Below are positions 19,390 to 29,360 of a stretch of DNA of 64,000 nucleotides, piece by piece (within the stretch, counting starts at the first letter, position 1; the number at the start of each line of letters is the position of its first letter). The stretch is taken from NCBI GenBank assembly GCA_913055695.1, contig CAJXKF010000009.1:1-64000 (forward strand). Reading direction: 5' to 3'. The notes under the pieces are model-generated. The model worked only from the letters and a program-made list of their open reading frames with translations, was not told the DNA's origin and did not search any database. The stretch comes from an uncultured Methylophaga sp. (lineage in GTDB: Bacteria > Pseudomonadota > Gammaproteobacteria > Nitrosococcales > Methylophagaceae). The translations under genes and the position numbers were made by a program.

Positions 19390-20417
19390 CAGGGCATGGT
19401 CGCGATTACATTGATGCCGGTGGTTTCCGCGAGGCCGAACATGATGTTCATGTTATGAATCGCCTGACCTGAGGCGCCTTTCACCAGGTTATCGATAACC
19501 GACAGAACCACCACGGTATCGCTGCCCTGTGGCTGATGCACGGCAAGGCGACAGACATTGGATCCGGACACGCTGCGGGTTTCGGGCATACTGCCGGCTG
19601 GCATCACATCGACAAAGGGTTCATCGCGGTAGCGGTTTTCAAACAACGCCTGCAGATCAGTTTCTTTATTCAGTCTGCCATACAGTGTGGCATGAATACC
19701 GCGCACCATTGGCGCGAGATGCGGGATAAAAGTGAGGTCTACCGCTTCACCACAATGGCTGGATAAAATTTCTCTGATTTCCGGCAGGTGACGGTGGCCA
19801 CTGACACCATAGGCTTTGAAGCTGCCACTGGTTTCGGCCATCAGCATCGGGATCGCGGCTTTACGGCCAGCTCCGCTCACACCCGTTTTGGCGTCAGCGA
19901 TGAGATGTTTTGGATCAATCAGGCCCGCTTCCAGCAGGGGCAGAAAGCCCAGCTCGGTGGCAGTGGGATAACAGCCGGGCACCGCGACCAGCTGGGCCGA
20001 GCGGATGTGCTCTCGATTGATTTCCGGCAGGCCGTAAACAGCGAGATCGAAAAGTTCGGGACAGGTATGCGGTGTGTTGTACCAGTGTTCCCAGACTGCC
20101 TGATCCTTGAGACGGAAATCCGCTGACAGATCAATGACCCGGGTGTTGCGCTTGATGAGTTCGGGAACCAGCGCCATCGCCACGGTATGCGGCGTCGCAA
20201 AAAACACAACATCGCATTGTGCCAGCACCTCGGGATCGGGTTCGCTGAAGCTCAGATCGAGGTGGCCGCGCAGGTTGGGAAATAACTCACTGACAGCCAT
20301 GCCAGCTTCACTGCGTGAAGTGATGACTTCCAGCGACACTTCAGGATGGTTGGCCAATAGCCTCAGCAATTCCACACCGGTGTAACCGGTGCCGCCAACA
20401 ATACCGACTTTGATCAT
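19389..20417 (-). CDS. argC: N-acetyl-gamma-glutamyl-phosphate reductase
   Basis: ArgC reduces N-acetylglutamyl phosphate to the semialdehyde with NADPH in arginine synthesis. The start at 20417 gives [20 protein letters not shown], the canonical N-terminal Rossmann motif, and 342 residues. A frame open 22 codons further upstream gives no family similarity there. The catalytic cysteine lies in [12 protein letters not shown] (about 150), and the C-terminal HNMNIMFGL is conserved. It is 85 bases downstream of the adenylate cyclase homologue and is followed with overlap by the DUF6776 gene. No other arg gene is in the window. Confidence 0.96.
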   Translation of the reverse strand: MIKVGIVGGTGYTGVELLRLLANHPEVSLEVITSRSEAGMAVSELFPNLRGHLDLSFSEPDPEVLAQCDVVFFATPHTVAMALVPELIKRNTRVIDLSADFRLKDQAVWEHWYNTPHTCPELFDLAVYGLPEINREHIRSAQLVAVPGCYPTATELGFLPLLEAGLIDPKHLIADAKTGVSGAGRKAAIPMLMAETSGSFKAYGVSGHRHLPEIREILSSHCGEAVDLTFIPHLAPMVRGIHATLYGRLNKETDLQALFENRYRDEPFVDVMPAGSMPETRSVSGSNVCRLAVHQPQGSDTVVVLSVIDNLVKGASGQAIHNMNIMFGLAETTGINVIATMP

Positions 20418-20502
20418 GCTTTGCTCTGTCGTTGCTGTTAAAACAGACAGTATACCCAAATTAGTCCGGCCTGAAGACAGCAAAAAGCCGGTTCAGATAG
20501 TT

Positions 20503-23124
20503 TCAGGCCGGATTGAAAAGCTGTTCCAGGCGCTGTTTATGTTGCATATAGACCGCCGTGGGGGTGTAGCCATTATCAGTAAATTTAAGGCTGTTGAGGT
20601 AGACCGGGTACCGGAGCTGCCGGCCTCGCAGGCTGAGCACCAGTTGCTGAACCTGCGCAAACAGGGCCGGATCATCGGCGCGGCCCTCAAACCACTGCTG
20701 CCCGCAGACAATAGTGCAGTCAGCATCAAGAGCACTGTTAGTCATGCTGACTTTGACCGGCAGATAGCTGCTGTTTTGTTTGGTCACGGCCACTGGGGTG
20801 GCCCGCCACTGATGTTGCTGACGGCTCAGATGATAAAACCGCAGTTGCGGGATCTGGTTACGTTGACGTATTTCGGACAGAAACAACTGCAGATGAGCAA
20901 TTAAAGTGGCTTCTGTCAGATGCTGATACTGCTGCCTGATAAGATTAGCGAACTCATCCAGCAGGTAGCAGACAATGGTATTTTTCTCAAGATAAATGAA
21001 GACATTGATCCGCTCTGCCGACTGGTATTGCAGTAGCGTGTTGAACAGGCCGTCCTTATCCAGATAGCGATCCAGTCTCAGTGCTTCAAATTGCCGGTTC
21101 TGACTGGCAAGGTTGTGCCACAGATCCTGAGACAGAGGCTGCTTTACCATGCTTAGCTGTTGCTGCTGCCAGTGCAGGCTGTAAAGGCGGTCGGCCATGG
21201 TCAGTAAAAACCGGCCCGAGCCGGGAAAACGGCGGTAATGGTTAATCATTTGCTCAAGCAAGTCATCCATTCGCTGGCTGATGGTCTGACCGAAAACCGG
21301 TGTCGGACACCAGCTTTGCCAGCTTGTTTGCGAGCCGGGCTGCCAGGCCAGAATATGTTCTGATAATGCCAGTACCGCCTGCGGACCCCGGAAACGAAAG
21401 CTATGGCAGAGGCCATGACTGGTAAATACCAGACCCTCAATCGAACTCACCAGACTCTGGTGGAAAGAACTGTAATTCAGCGGATCATTGAGCCGACTCG
21501 ACAGTTGCAGGCCCTGCTGAGACAGTCTGTCGCCAAGCTCGGACTCCAGGTTGATAAACAACCTGATATCGACCGGCGTTTCCACTTGAGCAGTGTGGAT
21601 AGCCTGAAAATTCAGATCGAGTTCAGGCAGTGCACTGCGAAACAGTCGCTGACATGCTTCCACCACCACAGCGGTGCTGACTTTGCCATGTTGATCGTTG
21701 ACACTGAGCCAGTTGCTGCGGCTCAGCAGGTGGTTGCCGATAGCATAGGCCAGCACCTGCAAGAGATGCTCGTGCCGGACCAGACTCTGCTCGCCCGGCC
21801 GATTCAATGGCTGACGGCTCAAGCACCACTGTGAATCATCGCGAAAACGCGTCAGAAACAGGCGCTCACTACCTTGGGCCGGTCTCAGCGCCCGGGGCAG
21901 CAGGGTCGCCTGGTTAACAGCAGGGGCATAACGCAGGCGCTGCAGTGTTTTCAGCTGCTGCAAATCTTCAGCGGCATTCAGATTATGCTGACGGGCAAAC
22001 TCAGCAAGCTCATTGATAAGCTCAGCGCTGAACCGACCCAGCGCCTGGTAATCATTTTCGATAACGGCGATATCATCCAGGCCATGATCCAGCTGTTTCA
22101 GTTTGTCTGTGTCCCAGCCCCATTCACGGGCAAGCTTATCGACAAACTGGCGACGCCAGGGCAGCGGGGCCTGTATGACAGTTTTGCTGAGTCTTTCCGG
22201 TATGTTCAGGTAAAAATCGCGCTGTAAGTCGCTCCAGTTAGCTTGCTGTCGCAGGCTGAGCAATTTGAGGTAGGGCGGATCAATTCGGCAGGCATCATGA
22301 TGTTGCTGATACAGCTGCTGCTTTAATAAAGGTGAAAGCGCAGACGTGGCAGGGGCCGACAGGCTGTGACGGAGATAAGCCAGTGACAGCAGGGCATCAC
22401 CCTGTTGCAGGCTGTCAGTCAACGCAGTGAGGTTTTGATGAAACAGCGTGTCGGGGTTAAAACGACCCACTTCACCAAAGTCAACCAGGCTCACCGGATT
22501 CAGCAGACGCTGGGACCGCATCTGAGTGACGCTTGCAGCGTAATTCTGATCCTCTTCAGGACTGGTCAGCCACCAGTAAGGCTGGCTGCCGGCCAGTACC
22601 AGTCCGGCAGTATAGAACTGATCGCGCTCCCAGGCCGACAATACACCGCGGGCCAAGTCTGCTTCTGATAGCAGCTGGCTATCGAGTTCGATACCATTTT
22701 CAGCTGCCCAGGCACAAACTGCCTCGACTTTTTGTTGCAACTGGGTACGCTGGGTTTCTTTGAGCAGATTGCTGTAAAGCAGCCAGAGTTCAAAGCGGGG
22801 ACGTTCAGGATAACTCAGCAGGCCATTGGGATTGATGAGATAGAGACCGCGTATGGGGTAACGGCGCAAGGCCTTCTGCCGGTAGCGGAAGTTGCTTTCC
22901 AGTTGTCTGGCCCGGTCCAGCGCGGATCTGGTCGGACGATAATCAATCAGACCTGCCGGGGTTTCATCACTGATATACCCCGGCAGCAGTTTGGCATTAA
23001 TATGAAACAGGAACGGCAGCAGCTCAATAATCAGACTGTGTCGTGCCGGCGCCAGCTGAAGCAGTCTCTGGATGCGTTCATGGTTATGCGTTTGGAAGAA
23101 ACGCTGTGCCTGAACCCTGTCCAT
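20503..23124 (-). CDS. Class I adenylate cyclase homologue, catalytic signature lost
   Basis: This 873-residue protein is collinear with class I (CyaA-type) adenylate cyclases: FHINAKLLPGYISDETPAGL (about 40-59), IRGLYL (91-96), DQFYTAGLVLAGSQPYWWL (168-186), VDFGEV, REWGWD and a long C-terminal part. In active enzymes YLxGS is followed by SDLDxW, whose aspartates bind the metal. Here the aligned residues are YLINP (95-99) and PRFELW (109-114), so Gly-Ser has become Asn-Pro and Asp-Leu-Asp has become Arg-Phe-Glu. The family GEDCG-QH segment before DEFYR is missing and the SPYKS region reads QQGDA. The frame is intact and lies 15 bases after purH, so it is expressed rather than decayed. I predict no cyclase activity; the role is unknown. 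Confidence 0.8.
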   Translation of the reverse strand: MDRVQAQRFFQTHNHERIQRLLQLAPARHSLIIELLPFLFHINAKLLPGYISDETPAGLIDYRPTRSALDRARQLESNFRYRQKALRRYPIRGLYLINPNGLLSYPERPRFELWLLYSNLLKETQRTQLQQKVEAVCAWAAENGIELDSQLLSEADLARGVLSAWERDQFYTAGLVLAGSQPYWWLTSPEEDQNYAASVTQMRSQRLLNPVSLVDFGEVGRFNPDTLFHQNLTALTDSLQQGDALLSLAYLRHSLSAPATSALSPLLKQQLYQQHHDACRIDPPYLKLLSLRQQANWSDLQRDFYLNIPERLSKTVIQAPLPWRRQFVDKLAREWGWDTDKLKQLDHGLDDIAVIENDYQALGRFSAELINELAEFARQHNLNAAEDLQQLKTLQRLRYAPAVNQATLLPRALRPAQGSERLFLTRFRDDSQWCLSRQPLNRPGEQSLVRHEHLLQVLAYAIGNHLLSRSNWLSVNDQHGKVSTAVVVEACQRLFRSALPELDLNFQAIHTAQVETPVDIRLFINLESELGDRLSQQGLQLSSRLNDPLNYSSFHQSLVSSIEGLVFTSHGLCHSFRFRGPQAVLALSEHILAWQPGSQTSWQSWCPTPVFGQTISQRMDDLLEQMINHYRRFPGSGRFLLTMADRLYSLHWQQQQLSMVKQPLSQDLWHNLASQNRQFEALRLDRYLDKDGLFNTLLQYQSAERINVFIYLEKNTIVCYLLDEFANLIRQQYQHLTEATLIAHLQLFLSEIRQRNQIPQLRFYHLSRQQHQWRATPVAVTKQNSSYLPVKVSMTNSALDADCTIVCGQQWFEGRADDPALFAQVQQLVLSLRGRQLRYPVYLNSLKFTDNGYTPTAVYMQHKQRLEQLFNPA

Positions 23125-23139
23125 TGACTGCTGGGCCTG

Positions 23140-24705
23140 TTAATGTCTGAAATGGCGCATGCCTGTGAAGACCATGGCGATACCGTGCTCATTGGCAGCG
23201 GCAATAACCTCATCATCACGCATTGAACCGCCCGGTTGAATTACGGCTTTGATGCCGGCTTCAGCAGCGGCATCGAGACCGTCACGGAACGGGAAGAAGG
23301 CATCGGAAGCCATTACCGCACCGGGAACCACCAGACCGGCATCCTCTGCTTTGATACCGGCAATACGGCTGCTGACCACACGGCTCATCTGACCGGCACC
23401 GATGCCGACCGTCTGTTGGTTTTTGGCATAAACAATGGCATTGGATTTCACAAACTTGGCCACCCGCCAGGCAAACAACAGATCCTGCATCTGTTCATCG
23501 CTCGGTGCAGTGTCGGTCACGACTTTAAGTTCATCGGTCTGAACCAGTGCGTCATCACGATCCTGGACCAAAAGACCACCGTTGACACGTTTGAAGTCGA
23601 GGCTGTCAGCCGGTTTTTTAACAAACTCGCCGCAGGCAAGCAGGCGTACATTGGCTTTCTGAGCGACCGCGGCGCGCGCCTCATCAGAGACTTTTGGCGC
23701 GATAATCACTTCAACAAACTGACGCTCGATAATGGCTTTGGCAGTCTCGGCATCCAGCTCGCGGTTGAAGGCGATAATGCCGCCGAAAGCCGAGGTCGGA
23801 TCGGTCTGAAAAGCCAGATCATAGGCGGCAAGCAGGTTATCGGCTGTGGCCACACCGCAGGGATTGGCATGTTTGACAATGACGCAGGCCGGTGATTCAG
23901 GGAAGGCTTTGACGCATTCCAGTGCCGCATCGGTATCAGCGATATTGTTGTACGACAGTTCCTTGCCCTGCAATTGCACAGCAGCACTGATGGTGCCGCT
24001 TTCCAGCTGACCTTCGACATAAAAGGCCGCCTTCTGGTGGGGGTTTTCACCGTAGCGCATGTCCTGTTTCTTGTGAAACTGACTGTTGAAAGTGCGTGAA
24101 AAGGTGCTCATATCGCCGTTATCGGCACGTTTGCCCAGATAATTAGCAATCGCACCGTCGTAGTGTGCTGTGTGCTCAAAAGTTTTCACGGCGAGATCAA
24201 AGCGGGTGGCATCATCGACGCCGCCATTGGCTTCGATTTGCTCGAGCACGCGGCCGTAATCAGCAGGGTCAATCAATACCGTGACATCGGCATGGTTTTT
24301 GGCCGCGGCGCGCAGCATAGTCGGACCACCGATATCAATATTCTCAATCGCCATCGGCAGGGTGCAGTCATCACGGGCGATGGTTGCTTCAAAAGGGTAG
24401 AGGTTAACCACGACCAGATCGATAGCCGCGATATCATGCTGCTGCATGATCGCATCATCGGTGCCGCGGCGGCCCAGCAGACCACCATGAATTTTAGGAT
24501 GCAGGGTTTTAATGCGCCCAGCCATCATTTCCGGGAAGCCAGTGTGTTCGGAGACTTCTTTCACCGGCAGGCCAGCCTCACTCAACAGTTTGGCGGTACC
24601 GCCGGTAGACAGCAGTTCCACACCGAGTCGATTCAGTTCCTGTGCCAGTTCAAGCACACCAGTCTTGTCAGAGACGCTCAACAGAGCACGTTTGATCTTA
24701 TTCAT
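23140..24705 (-). CDS. purH: Bifunctional AICAR transformylase / IMP cyclohydrolase
   Basis: PurH catalyses the last two steps of IMP synthesis. The 521 residues have the N-terminal MGS-like cyclohydrolase domain ([28 protein letters not shown]) and the larger transformylase domain with the catalytic KHANPCG (about 266-272) and the C-terminal [20 protein letters not shown]. It follows fis by 35 bases, as in Pseudomonas, where purD usually comes next. Here purD is absent and the adenylate cyclase homologue follows instead. Confidence 0.98.
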   Translation of the reverse strand: MNKIKRALLSVSDKTGVLELAQELNRLGVELLSTGGTAKLLSEAGLPVKEVSEHTGFPEMMAGRIKTLHPKIHGGLLGRRGTDDAIMQQHDIAAIDLVVVNLYPFEATIARDDCTLPMAIENIDIGGPTMLRAAAKNHADVTVLIDPADYGRVLEQIEANGGVDDATRFDLAVKTFEHTAHYDGAIANYLGKRADNGDMSTFSRTFNSQFHKKQDMRYGENPHQKAAFYVEGQLESGTISAAVQLQGKELSYNNIADTDAALECVKAFPESPACVIVKHANPCGVATADNLLAAYDLAFQTDPTSAFGGIIAFNRELDAETAKAIIERQFVEVIIAPKVSDEARAAVAQKANVRLLACGEFVKKPADSLDFKRVNGGLLVQDRDDALVQTDELKVVTDTAPSDEQMQDLLFAWRVAKFVKSNAIVYAKNQQTVGIGAGQMSRVVSSRIAGIKAEDAGLVVPGAVMASDAFFPFRDGLDAAAEAGIKAVIQPGGSMRDDEVIAAANEHGIAMVFTGMRHFRH

Positions 24706-24740
24706 TGAAAAAGAAATTCCAGGCTAAAGAGAATGCGTTT

Positions 24741-25031
24741 TTACAAGCCGTAGAGCTTGAGTTTTTTGCGTAAGGTGCCGCGATTGATACCGAGAATTTC
24801 AGCCGCCCGGCTTTGATTGCCATTGGTGTGTGCCAGTGTCGCTTTCAGCAGCGGCACTTCGACTTCGGTCATCAGCATTTCATAGAGATTGGCAGCAGGA
24901 TGGCCCTCGAGTTGCTCGAAGTAGTCTGCCAGCGCTTGTGACACACAGTCACTCAGCGGAGCTGTCGTGTGCTCGGCCGCTACACCCAATTCAGCGCAAG
25001 TCGATGGATCTTTGGCTAGCGGTTTAGTCAT
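24741..25031 (-). CDS. fis: Nucleoid-associated protein Fis
   Basis: Fis is a dimeric DNA-bending protein that affects rRNA transcription, recombination and nucleoid structure. The 96 residues end in the nearly invariant helix-turn-helix GNQSRAAEILGINRGTLRKK followed by LKLYGL. The N-terminal 35 residues are variable, as usual. It overlaps the dusB end by four bases (ATGA), giving the classic dusB-fis operon. Confidence 0.97.
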   Translation of the reverse strand: MTKPLAKDPSTCAELGVAAEHTTAPLSDCVSQALADYFEQLEGHPAANLYEMLMTEVEVPLLKATLAHTNGNQSRAAEILGINRGTLRKKLKLYGL

Positions 25032-26029
25032 GCGGCTTGAGTGTCCTGTTGTTGTTCTAATTGCTCAAAAAAATCGCGGGTGAATCGCATTTGCTGTTGC
25101 GGCTGTTCAAACTGGTTCATCGTCTGACGGAAAGCGTTGCCGTTGCGCAGCCCCTTGCTATACCAGGCGATATGTTTGCGTGCCATGCGAACACCGGTGT
25201 AGTCACCATAAAAATCGTACAGGTTTTGCAGGTGCTCAATCAAGACCTGTTTAATTTCAGTGACTTCAGGCTCCTGCAGCAAGTCACCATGGTCCAGAAA
25301 ATGCAGGATCTGCCGGAATATCCATGGATTACCTTGTGCGGCTCTGCCGATCATCAGGCCGTCAGCGCCGGTGTGTTGCAGTACCTTTGCCGCTTTCTCA
25401 GGCGAGCAAATATCGCCGTTGGCGATGACCGGTATCGAAATGCGTGACTTGATCTCGGCAATGGTGTCGTATTCTGCTTCGCCCTTGTAGGCATCAGCGC
25501 GGGTACGGCCATGCACGGCAAGTGCCTGGATGCCGGCCTGTTCGGCAATACGGGCAATGCTGACGCCGTTACGGTTGTCCCGGTCCCAGCCGGTGCGGAT
25601 TTTCAGTGTGACCGGTACATCGACGGCATTGACGACGGCCTCGACAATGTCTGCCACCAGTTTTTCATTCTGCAGCAGCGCCGACCCCGCCATGACATTA
25701 CAGACCTTTTTGGCCGGGCAGCCCATATTGATATCAATAATATGGGCGCCCTCGTCGACATTATGCCGCGCAGCGTCCGCCATCATTTGCGGATCGGCCC
25801 CTGCTATCTGCACACTGCGTGGTTCCGGTTCGCCTTCATGGTTGGCGCGCAGCAAGGATTTCTTGCTGGCCCAGAGGGCTTTATTGGCGGTGATCATTTC
25901 CGACACTGCCATACCGGCGCCGAGTCGACGACAGAGCTGACGGAAAGGACGATCAGTGACCCCGGCCATCGGCGCCAGAAATAATCGGTTGGGCAGTGAG
26001 TATGGACCGATCATCAGTTCAGACGGCAT
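25028..26029 (-). CDS. dusB: tRNA-dihydrouridine synthase B
   Basis: DusB is an FMN enzyme that reduces uridine to dihydrouridine in tRNA. The 333 residues form a TIM barrel plus a helical domain. Key motifs are LAPMAGVTDRPFRQLCRRLG (18-37), INMGCPAKKVCNVMAGSALL (about 100-119) with the catalytic cysteine in VCN, and GADGLMIGRAAQGNPWIF. It overlaps prmA upstream by 11 bases and fis downstream by 4. Confidence 0.96.
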   Translation of the reverse strand: MPSELMIGPYSLPNRLFLAPMAGVTDRPFRQLCRRLGAGMAVSEMITANKALWASKKSLLRANHEGEPEPRSVQIAGADPQMMADAARHNVDEGAHIIDINMGCPAKKVCNVMAGSALLQNEKLVADIVEAVVNAVDVPVTLKIRTGWDRDNRNGVSIARIAEQAGIQALAVHGRTRADAYKGEAEYDTIAEIKSRISIPVIANGDICSPEKAAKVLQHTGADGLMIGRAAQGNPWIFRQILHFLDHGDLLQEPEVTEIKQVLIEHLQNLYDFYGDYTGVRMARKHIAWYSKGLRNGNAFRQTMNQFEQPQQQMRFTRDFFEQLEQQQDTQAA

Positions 26030-26891
26030 GTCTGACTCCGGTCAGTCTGACCCAGTCCTCGCGGCTGACAGCAGGCTGCATGTTGAACCATTGCTGATAA
26101 CTGTCTGCGACCTCATCAGCCTGACTTTGCAAAATACCTGACAGCACCAATTCAGTATTAGGCTTACACAAGTTGGCAAAGCGTGGGGCCAGATTCTGTA
26201 ATGGCCCGGCCAGAATATTGGCCAGCAGCAGATCGCAGGGTTCATCCGGACAATTGCCCGGCAGATAGGCTTCAATTTCGACGCCGTTGCGGCGCGCATT
26301 TTCACGAGTGGCTTCCAGCGCCTGCGGGTCGGTATCAACACCAATCACCCGTTCGGCGCCGAGTAAAGCGGCAGCAATCGCCAGAATACCGCTGCCACAG
26401 CCATAATCGATAACGTATTTACCCTTGAGATCAGCCTGATCCAGCCAGTTGAGGCACAAAGCTGTGGTCGCATGGGTGCCGGTGCCGAAAGCCAGCCCCG
26501 GATCCAGCAGAATATTGACTGCCTGCTCATCCGGCGCCTGATGCCAGCTGGGGACAATCCAGAGCTTGTCGCCAAACTGGATCGGCTGGAAGTTCTCCAT
26601 CCACTCCCGCTCCCAGTCCTTATCCTCAACCGCTTCAACCCGGAATTTAGGCACATTATCCACCATGCCAGCCAGCATCTTGACTACATCCTGTTGTTCG
26701 GTCTCTGCGTCGAATAATGCGGTCAGCCGGGTTTCCGTCCACAGCGGCGTTTCACCAAGGTCCGGCTCGTAGATCGGTTGATCGGCATCATCTTCAAAGG
26801 TGACAGCCGCCGCACCACACTCGCTCAAAGCCTCCGATAACACTTCCGCTTTGTCCGGTGTGGTGTGACAAATGAACTGGATCCAGGCCAT
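26019..26891 (-). CDS. prmA: Ribosomal protein L11 methyltransferase
   Basis: PrmA trimethylates lysines of ribosomal protein L11 using S-adenosylmethionine. The 290 residues have an N-terminal L11-recognition domain ([18 protein letters not shown]) and a C-terminal Rossmann methyltransferase with DPGLAFGTGTHATTALCL (about 131-148), VIDYGCGSGILAIAAALLG and LLLANILAGPL. It overlaps accC by one base and dusB by eleven, so the genes are translationally coupled. Confidence 0.97.
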   Translation of the reverse strand: MAWIQFICHTTPDKAEVLSEALSECGAAAVTFEDDADQPIYEPDLGETPLWTETRLTALFDAETEQQDVVKMLAGMVDNVPKFRVEAVEDKDWEREWMENFQPIQFGDKLWIVPSWHQAPDEQAVNILLDPGLAFGTGTHATTALCLNWLDQADLKGKYVIDYGCGSGILAIAAALLGAERVIGVDTDPQALEATRENARRNGVEIEAYLPGNCPDEPCDLLLANILAGPLQNLAPRFANLCKPNTELVLSGILQSQADEVADSYQQWFNMQPAVSREDWVRLTGVRHAV

Positions 26892-28231
26892 CAGAGACCC
26901 AGTTTCTTTTCAAGATAGTGGATGTTGGTACCGCCGGTCTGGAAGTGAGTGTCATCCATAATGTCACGCTGCAGTTCGACATTGGTCTTGATACCTTCAA
27001 TGCCGATTTCTTTCAGTGCGGTCTGCATGCGGGCAATCGCCGAATCCCGGTCTTTGCCGTAAGCAATCAGTTTGCCGATCAGAGAATCATAGTTGGGTGG
27101 CACTTTATAACCACTGTAGATATGCGAATCCATGCGGATACCGGCACCACCCGGTGCATGATAATGGGTGATTTTGCCAGGACTCGGCATAAAGGTGCGG
27201 GGGTCTTCGGCATTGATACGGCACTCGATGGCATGGCCACGCATCACCACATCTTCCTGTCTAATCGACAGCGGCTCACCGGCAGCAATACGGATCTGTT
27301 CGGCAACCAGGTCGATATCGGTGACCCGTTCGGTGACCGGATGCTCAACCTGAATACGGGTATTCATCTCAATGAAATAGAATTCGCCGTCCTGGTACAG
27401 GAATTCAAAAGTACCGGCGCCACGGTAGCCGATGCGGATACAGGCTTCAGCACAGATAGCGCCCATGCGGTCACGCATTTCCTGGGTAATGCCCGGTGCC
27501 GGAGATTCTTCAACGACTTTCTGGTGACGACGTTGCATAGAGCAATCACGTTCACCCAGATGAATCGCATTGCCGTGCTGATCGGCCAATACCTGAAATT
27601 CGATATGACGCGGGTTTTCCAGGAATTTCTCCATGTAAACCATATCGTTACCGAAGGCGGCGCGGGCTTCGCTTTTGGTCAATGCAATCGCATTGAGCAG
27701 GTGGGCTTCACTGTGAACCTCACGCATACCACGACCACCACCACCGCCGGCTGCCTTGATAATAATCGGGTAACCGATTTCTCGGGCCAGACGCAGATTG
27801 GTGGCATCATCGGTGCCGAGCGGGCCGTCAGAACCGGGTACGCAGGGTACACCAGCTTCTTTCATCGCCTTGATCGCAGCGACCTTGTCACCCATGATGC
27901 GGATGGTTTCAGCGCGCGGGCCGATAAAGATAAAGCCGCTTTCCTCGACGCGTTCGGCAAAGTCGGCATTTTCAGACAGGAAACCGTAGCCGGGGTGGAT
28001 GGCGGTGGCATCAGTAATTTCAGCCGCGCTGATAATCGCCGGCACGTTCAGGTAACTCTCACTGGAGGGGGCCGGGCCGATACAGACGCTTTCGTCAGCC
28101 AGCAGGACATGTTTGAGGTCGCGATCCACACTGGAGTGAACAGCGACGGTTTTAATGCCGAGTTCCCAGCAGGCGCGCAGAATACGCAGGGCGATTTCGC
28201 CCCGGTTGGCAATAACAATTTTATCGATCAT
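26891..28231 (-). CDS. accC: Acetyl-CoA carboxylase, biotin carboxylase subunit
   Basis: AccC carboxylates biotin on AccB with ATP and bicarbonate, the first half of malonyl-CoA formation. The ATG at 28231 gives [20 protein letters not shown] and 446 residues, the usual length. A GTG 18 bases upstream in frame has no better ribosome-binding site. The ATP-grasp core shows [11 protein letters not shown] (about 160-170), [34 protein letters not shown] and [16 protein letters not shown]. It follows accB by 58 bases. Confidence 0.97.
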   Translation of the reverse strand: MIDKIVIANRGEIALRILRACWELGIKTVAVHSSVDRDLKHVLLADESVCIGPAPSSESYLNVPAIISAAEITDATAIHPGYGFLSENADFAERVEESGFIFIGPRAETIRIMGDKVAAIKAMKEAGVPCVPGSDGPLGTDDATNLRLAREIGYPIIIKAAGGGGGRGMREVHSEAHLLNAIALTKSEARAAFGNDMVYMEKFLENPRHIEFQVLADQHGNAIHLGERDCSMQRRHQKVVEESPAPGITQEMRDRMGAICAEACIRIGYRGAGTFEFLYQDGEFYFIEMNTRIQVEHPVTERVTDIDLVAEQIRIAAGEPLSIRQEDVVMRGHAIECRINAEDPRTFMPSPGKITHYHAPGGAGIRMDSHIYSGYKVPPNYDSLIGKLIAYGKDRDSAIARMQTALKEIGIEGIKTNVELQRDIMDDTHFQTGGTNIHYLEKKLGL

Positions 28232-28289
28232 ATTAATGTTCAAATCCACAGTTCAGGATGAGCAGTTTTGCCGGTATCCGGCGCGGGCG

Positions 28290-28757
28290 TTATTCGATAA
28301 CGATCAGAGGCTCATCGAATTCAACCGGATGACCGTTCTCGACCAGAATGGCGGTAACGGTACCGCTGCGATCGGCTTCGATCTGGTTGAACATCTTCAT
28401 CGCTTCGATAATGCAGATAACATCGCCGGCAGCGACTTTCTGACCGACTTCCACAAAGGCTGCCGCTTCCGGGGAAGAAGAACGGTAGAAGGTACCGACC
28501 ATCGGTGAGCGAACCGCATTGGCTTCATTAGCTTTGGCTTCGGAGGCGGCTTGAGCAGCAGGATCAGCTGCAGCAGCGGGCGCCGGTGCGGCGGCAGGCA
28601 TTGCAACCGGCGCTGGTGCGGCAGGGGCGGCATAACTTGGCATCACGGAACTGTTACGGCTGATACGTACCGATTCTTCACCTTCGGAAATTTCAATCTC
28701 GGCGACATCGGATTCCTGAATAAGATCGATGAGTTTCTTAATTTTGCGAATATCCAT
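28290..28757 (-). CDS. accB: Biotin carboxyl carrier protein of acetyl-CoA carboxylase
   Basis: The 155-residue carrier has an N-terminal part ([20 protein letters not shown]), an Ala/Pro-rich flexible linker of about residues 40-75, and a C-terminal biotinyl domain. The lysine that receives biotin lies in [14 protein letters not shown], and the family thumb region ([19 protein letters not shown]) precedes it. It lies 20 bases after aroQ and 58 before accC, the standard aroQ-accB-accC arrangement. Confidence 0.97.
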   Translation of the reverse strand: MDIRKIKKLIDLIQESDVAEIEISEGEESVRISRNSSVMPSYAAPAAPAPVAMPAAAPAPAAAADPAAQAASEAKANEANAVRSPMVGTFYRSSSPEAAAFVEVGQKVAAGDVICIIEAMKMFNQIEADRSGTVTAILVENGHPVEFDEPLIVIE

Positions 28758-28777
28758 GCGTTAACCTTTAATAATAG

Positions 28778-29215
28778 TTATGAGTTGAGTTGTCTGATGG
28801 CGGCTTGCAGGGCCAGTTCGTAACCCTGCGCACCCAGTCCGCATATCACGCCTCTGGCAATATCGGACAGATAGGAATGGGCTCTGAACGCCTCACGGGC
28901 GTGAATGTTGGAGATATGTACTTCGATAAACGGTATGGCCACCGCAGCCAGTGCATCACGCAGAGCCACACTGGTGTGTGTAAAAGCGGCCGGATTAATC
29001 AGAATGAAATCGGTGTCATGTCGGTTTTCGTGCAGTTTATCGACCAGCGCATGCTCGGCATTGCTCTGAAAAAAATCGAGCTGGTGGCCGGCCGCCGTGG
29101 CCATGGTCCGCAGGCGATCCTCAATATCAGCGAGGGTATCTGCACCATAGTGCTCAGGCTCGCGCGTCCCCAACAGGTTGAGATTGGGGCCGTTCAGCAC
29201 AAGAATGTTCGCCAT
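28778..29215 (-). CDS. aroQ: 3-dehydroquinate dehydratase, type II
   Basis: AroQ converts 3-dehydroquinate to 3-dehydroshikimate in the shikimate pathway. The ATG at 29215 gives [20 protein letters not shown] and 145 residues, the typical size. An upstream in-frame start would add ten unrelated residues, and AAGGAT precedes the chosen ATG. Active-site segments are [28 protein letters not shown] and [14 protein letters not shown]. It leads the run aroQ-accB-accC-prmA-dusB-fis-purH. Confidence 0.96.
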   Translation of the reverse strand: MANILVLNGPNLNLLGTREPEHYGADTLADIEDRLRTMATAAGHQLDFFQSNAEHALVDKLHENRHDTDFILINPAAFTHTSVALRDALAAVAIPFIEVHISNIHAREAFRAHSYLSDIARGVICGLGAQGYELALQAAIRQLNS

Positions 29216-29360
29216 GACGATCCTTACAAAGCGGTCTGAATTCAATTAGGCCGAATTGTGCACCAGCAAAGGGTCAATGTCCAGTTAAGCAAGACAAAAG
29301 GCAGACTTTTGTCGCTATTTTCGTCGAAATGGCGGCTTTCTTGGGTTTTTCACCAAATCG

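Noticed and set aside
20460-20502. Terminator after the adenylate cyclase homologue
   Set aside because: CCGG...CCGG followed by CTTTTT on the minus strand gives only a four-base stem with a long loop, too weak to support.
20503-23124. Pseudogene of cyaA
   Set aside because: The frame is open for 873 codons with no frameshift or stop, and the non-catalytic parts keep family conservation, so decay is less likely than repurposing.
26918-28261. A 447-codon open frame on the plus strand opposite accC
   Set aside because: It is the antisense shadow of accC caused by codon bias. It has no ribosome-binding site and resembles no known protein.
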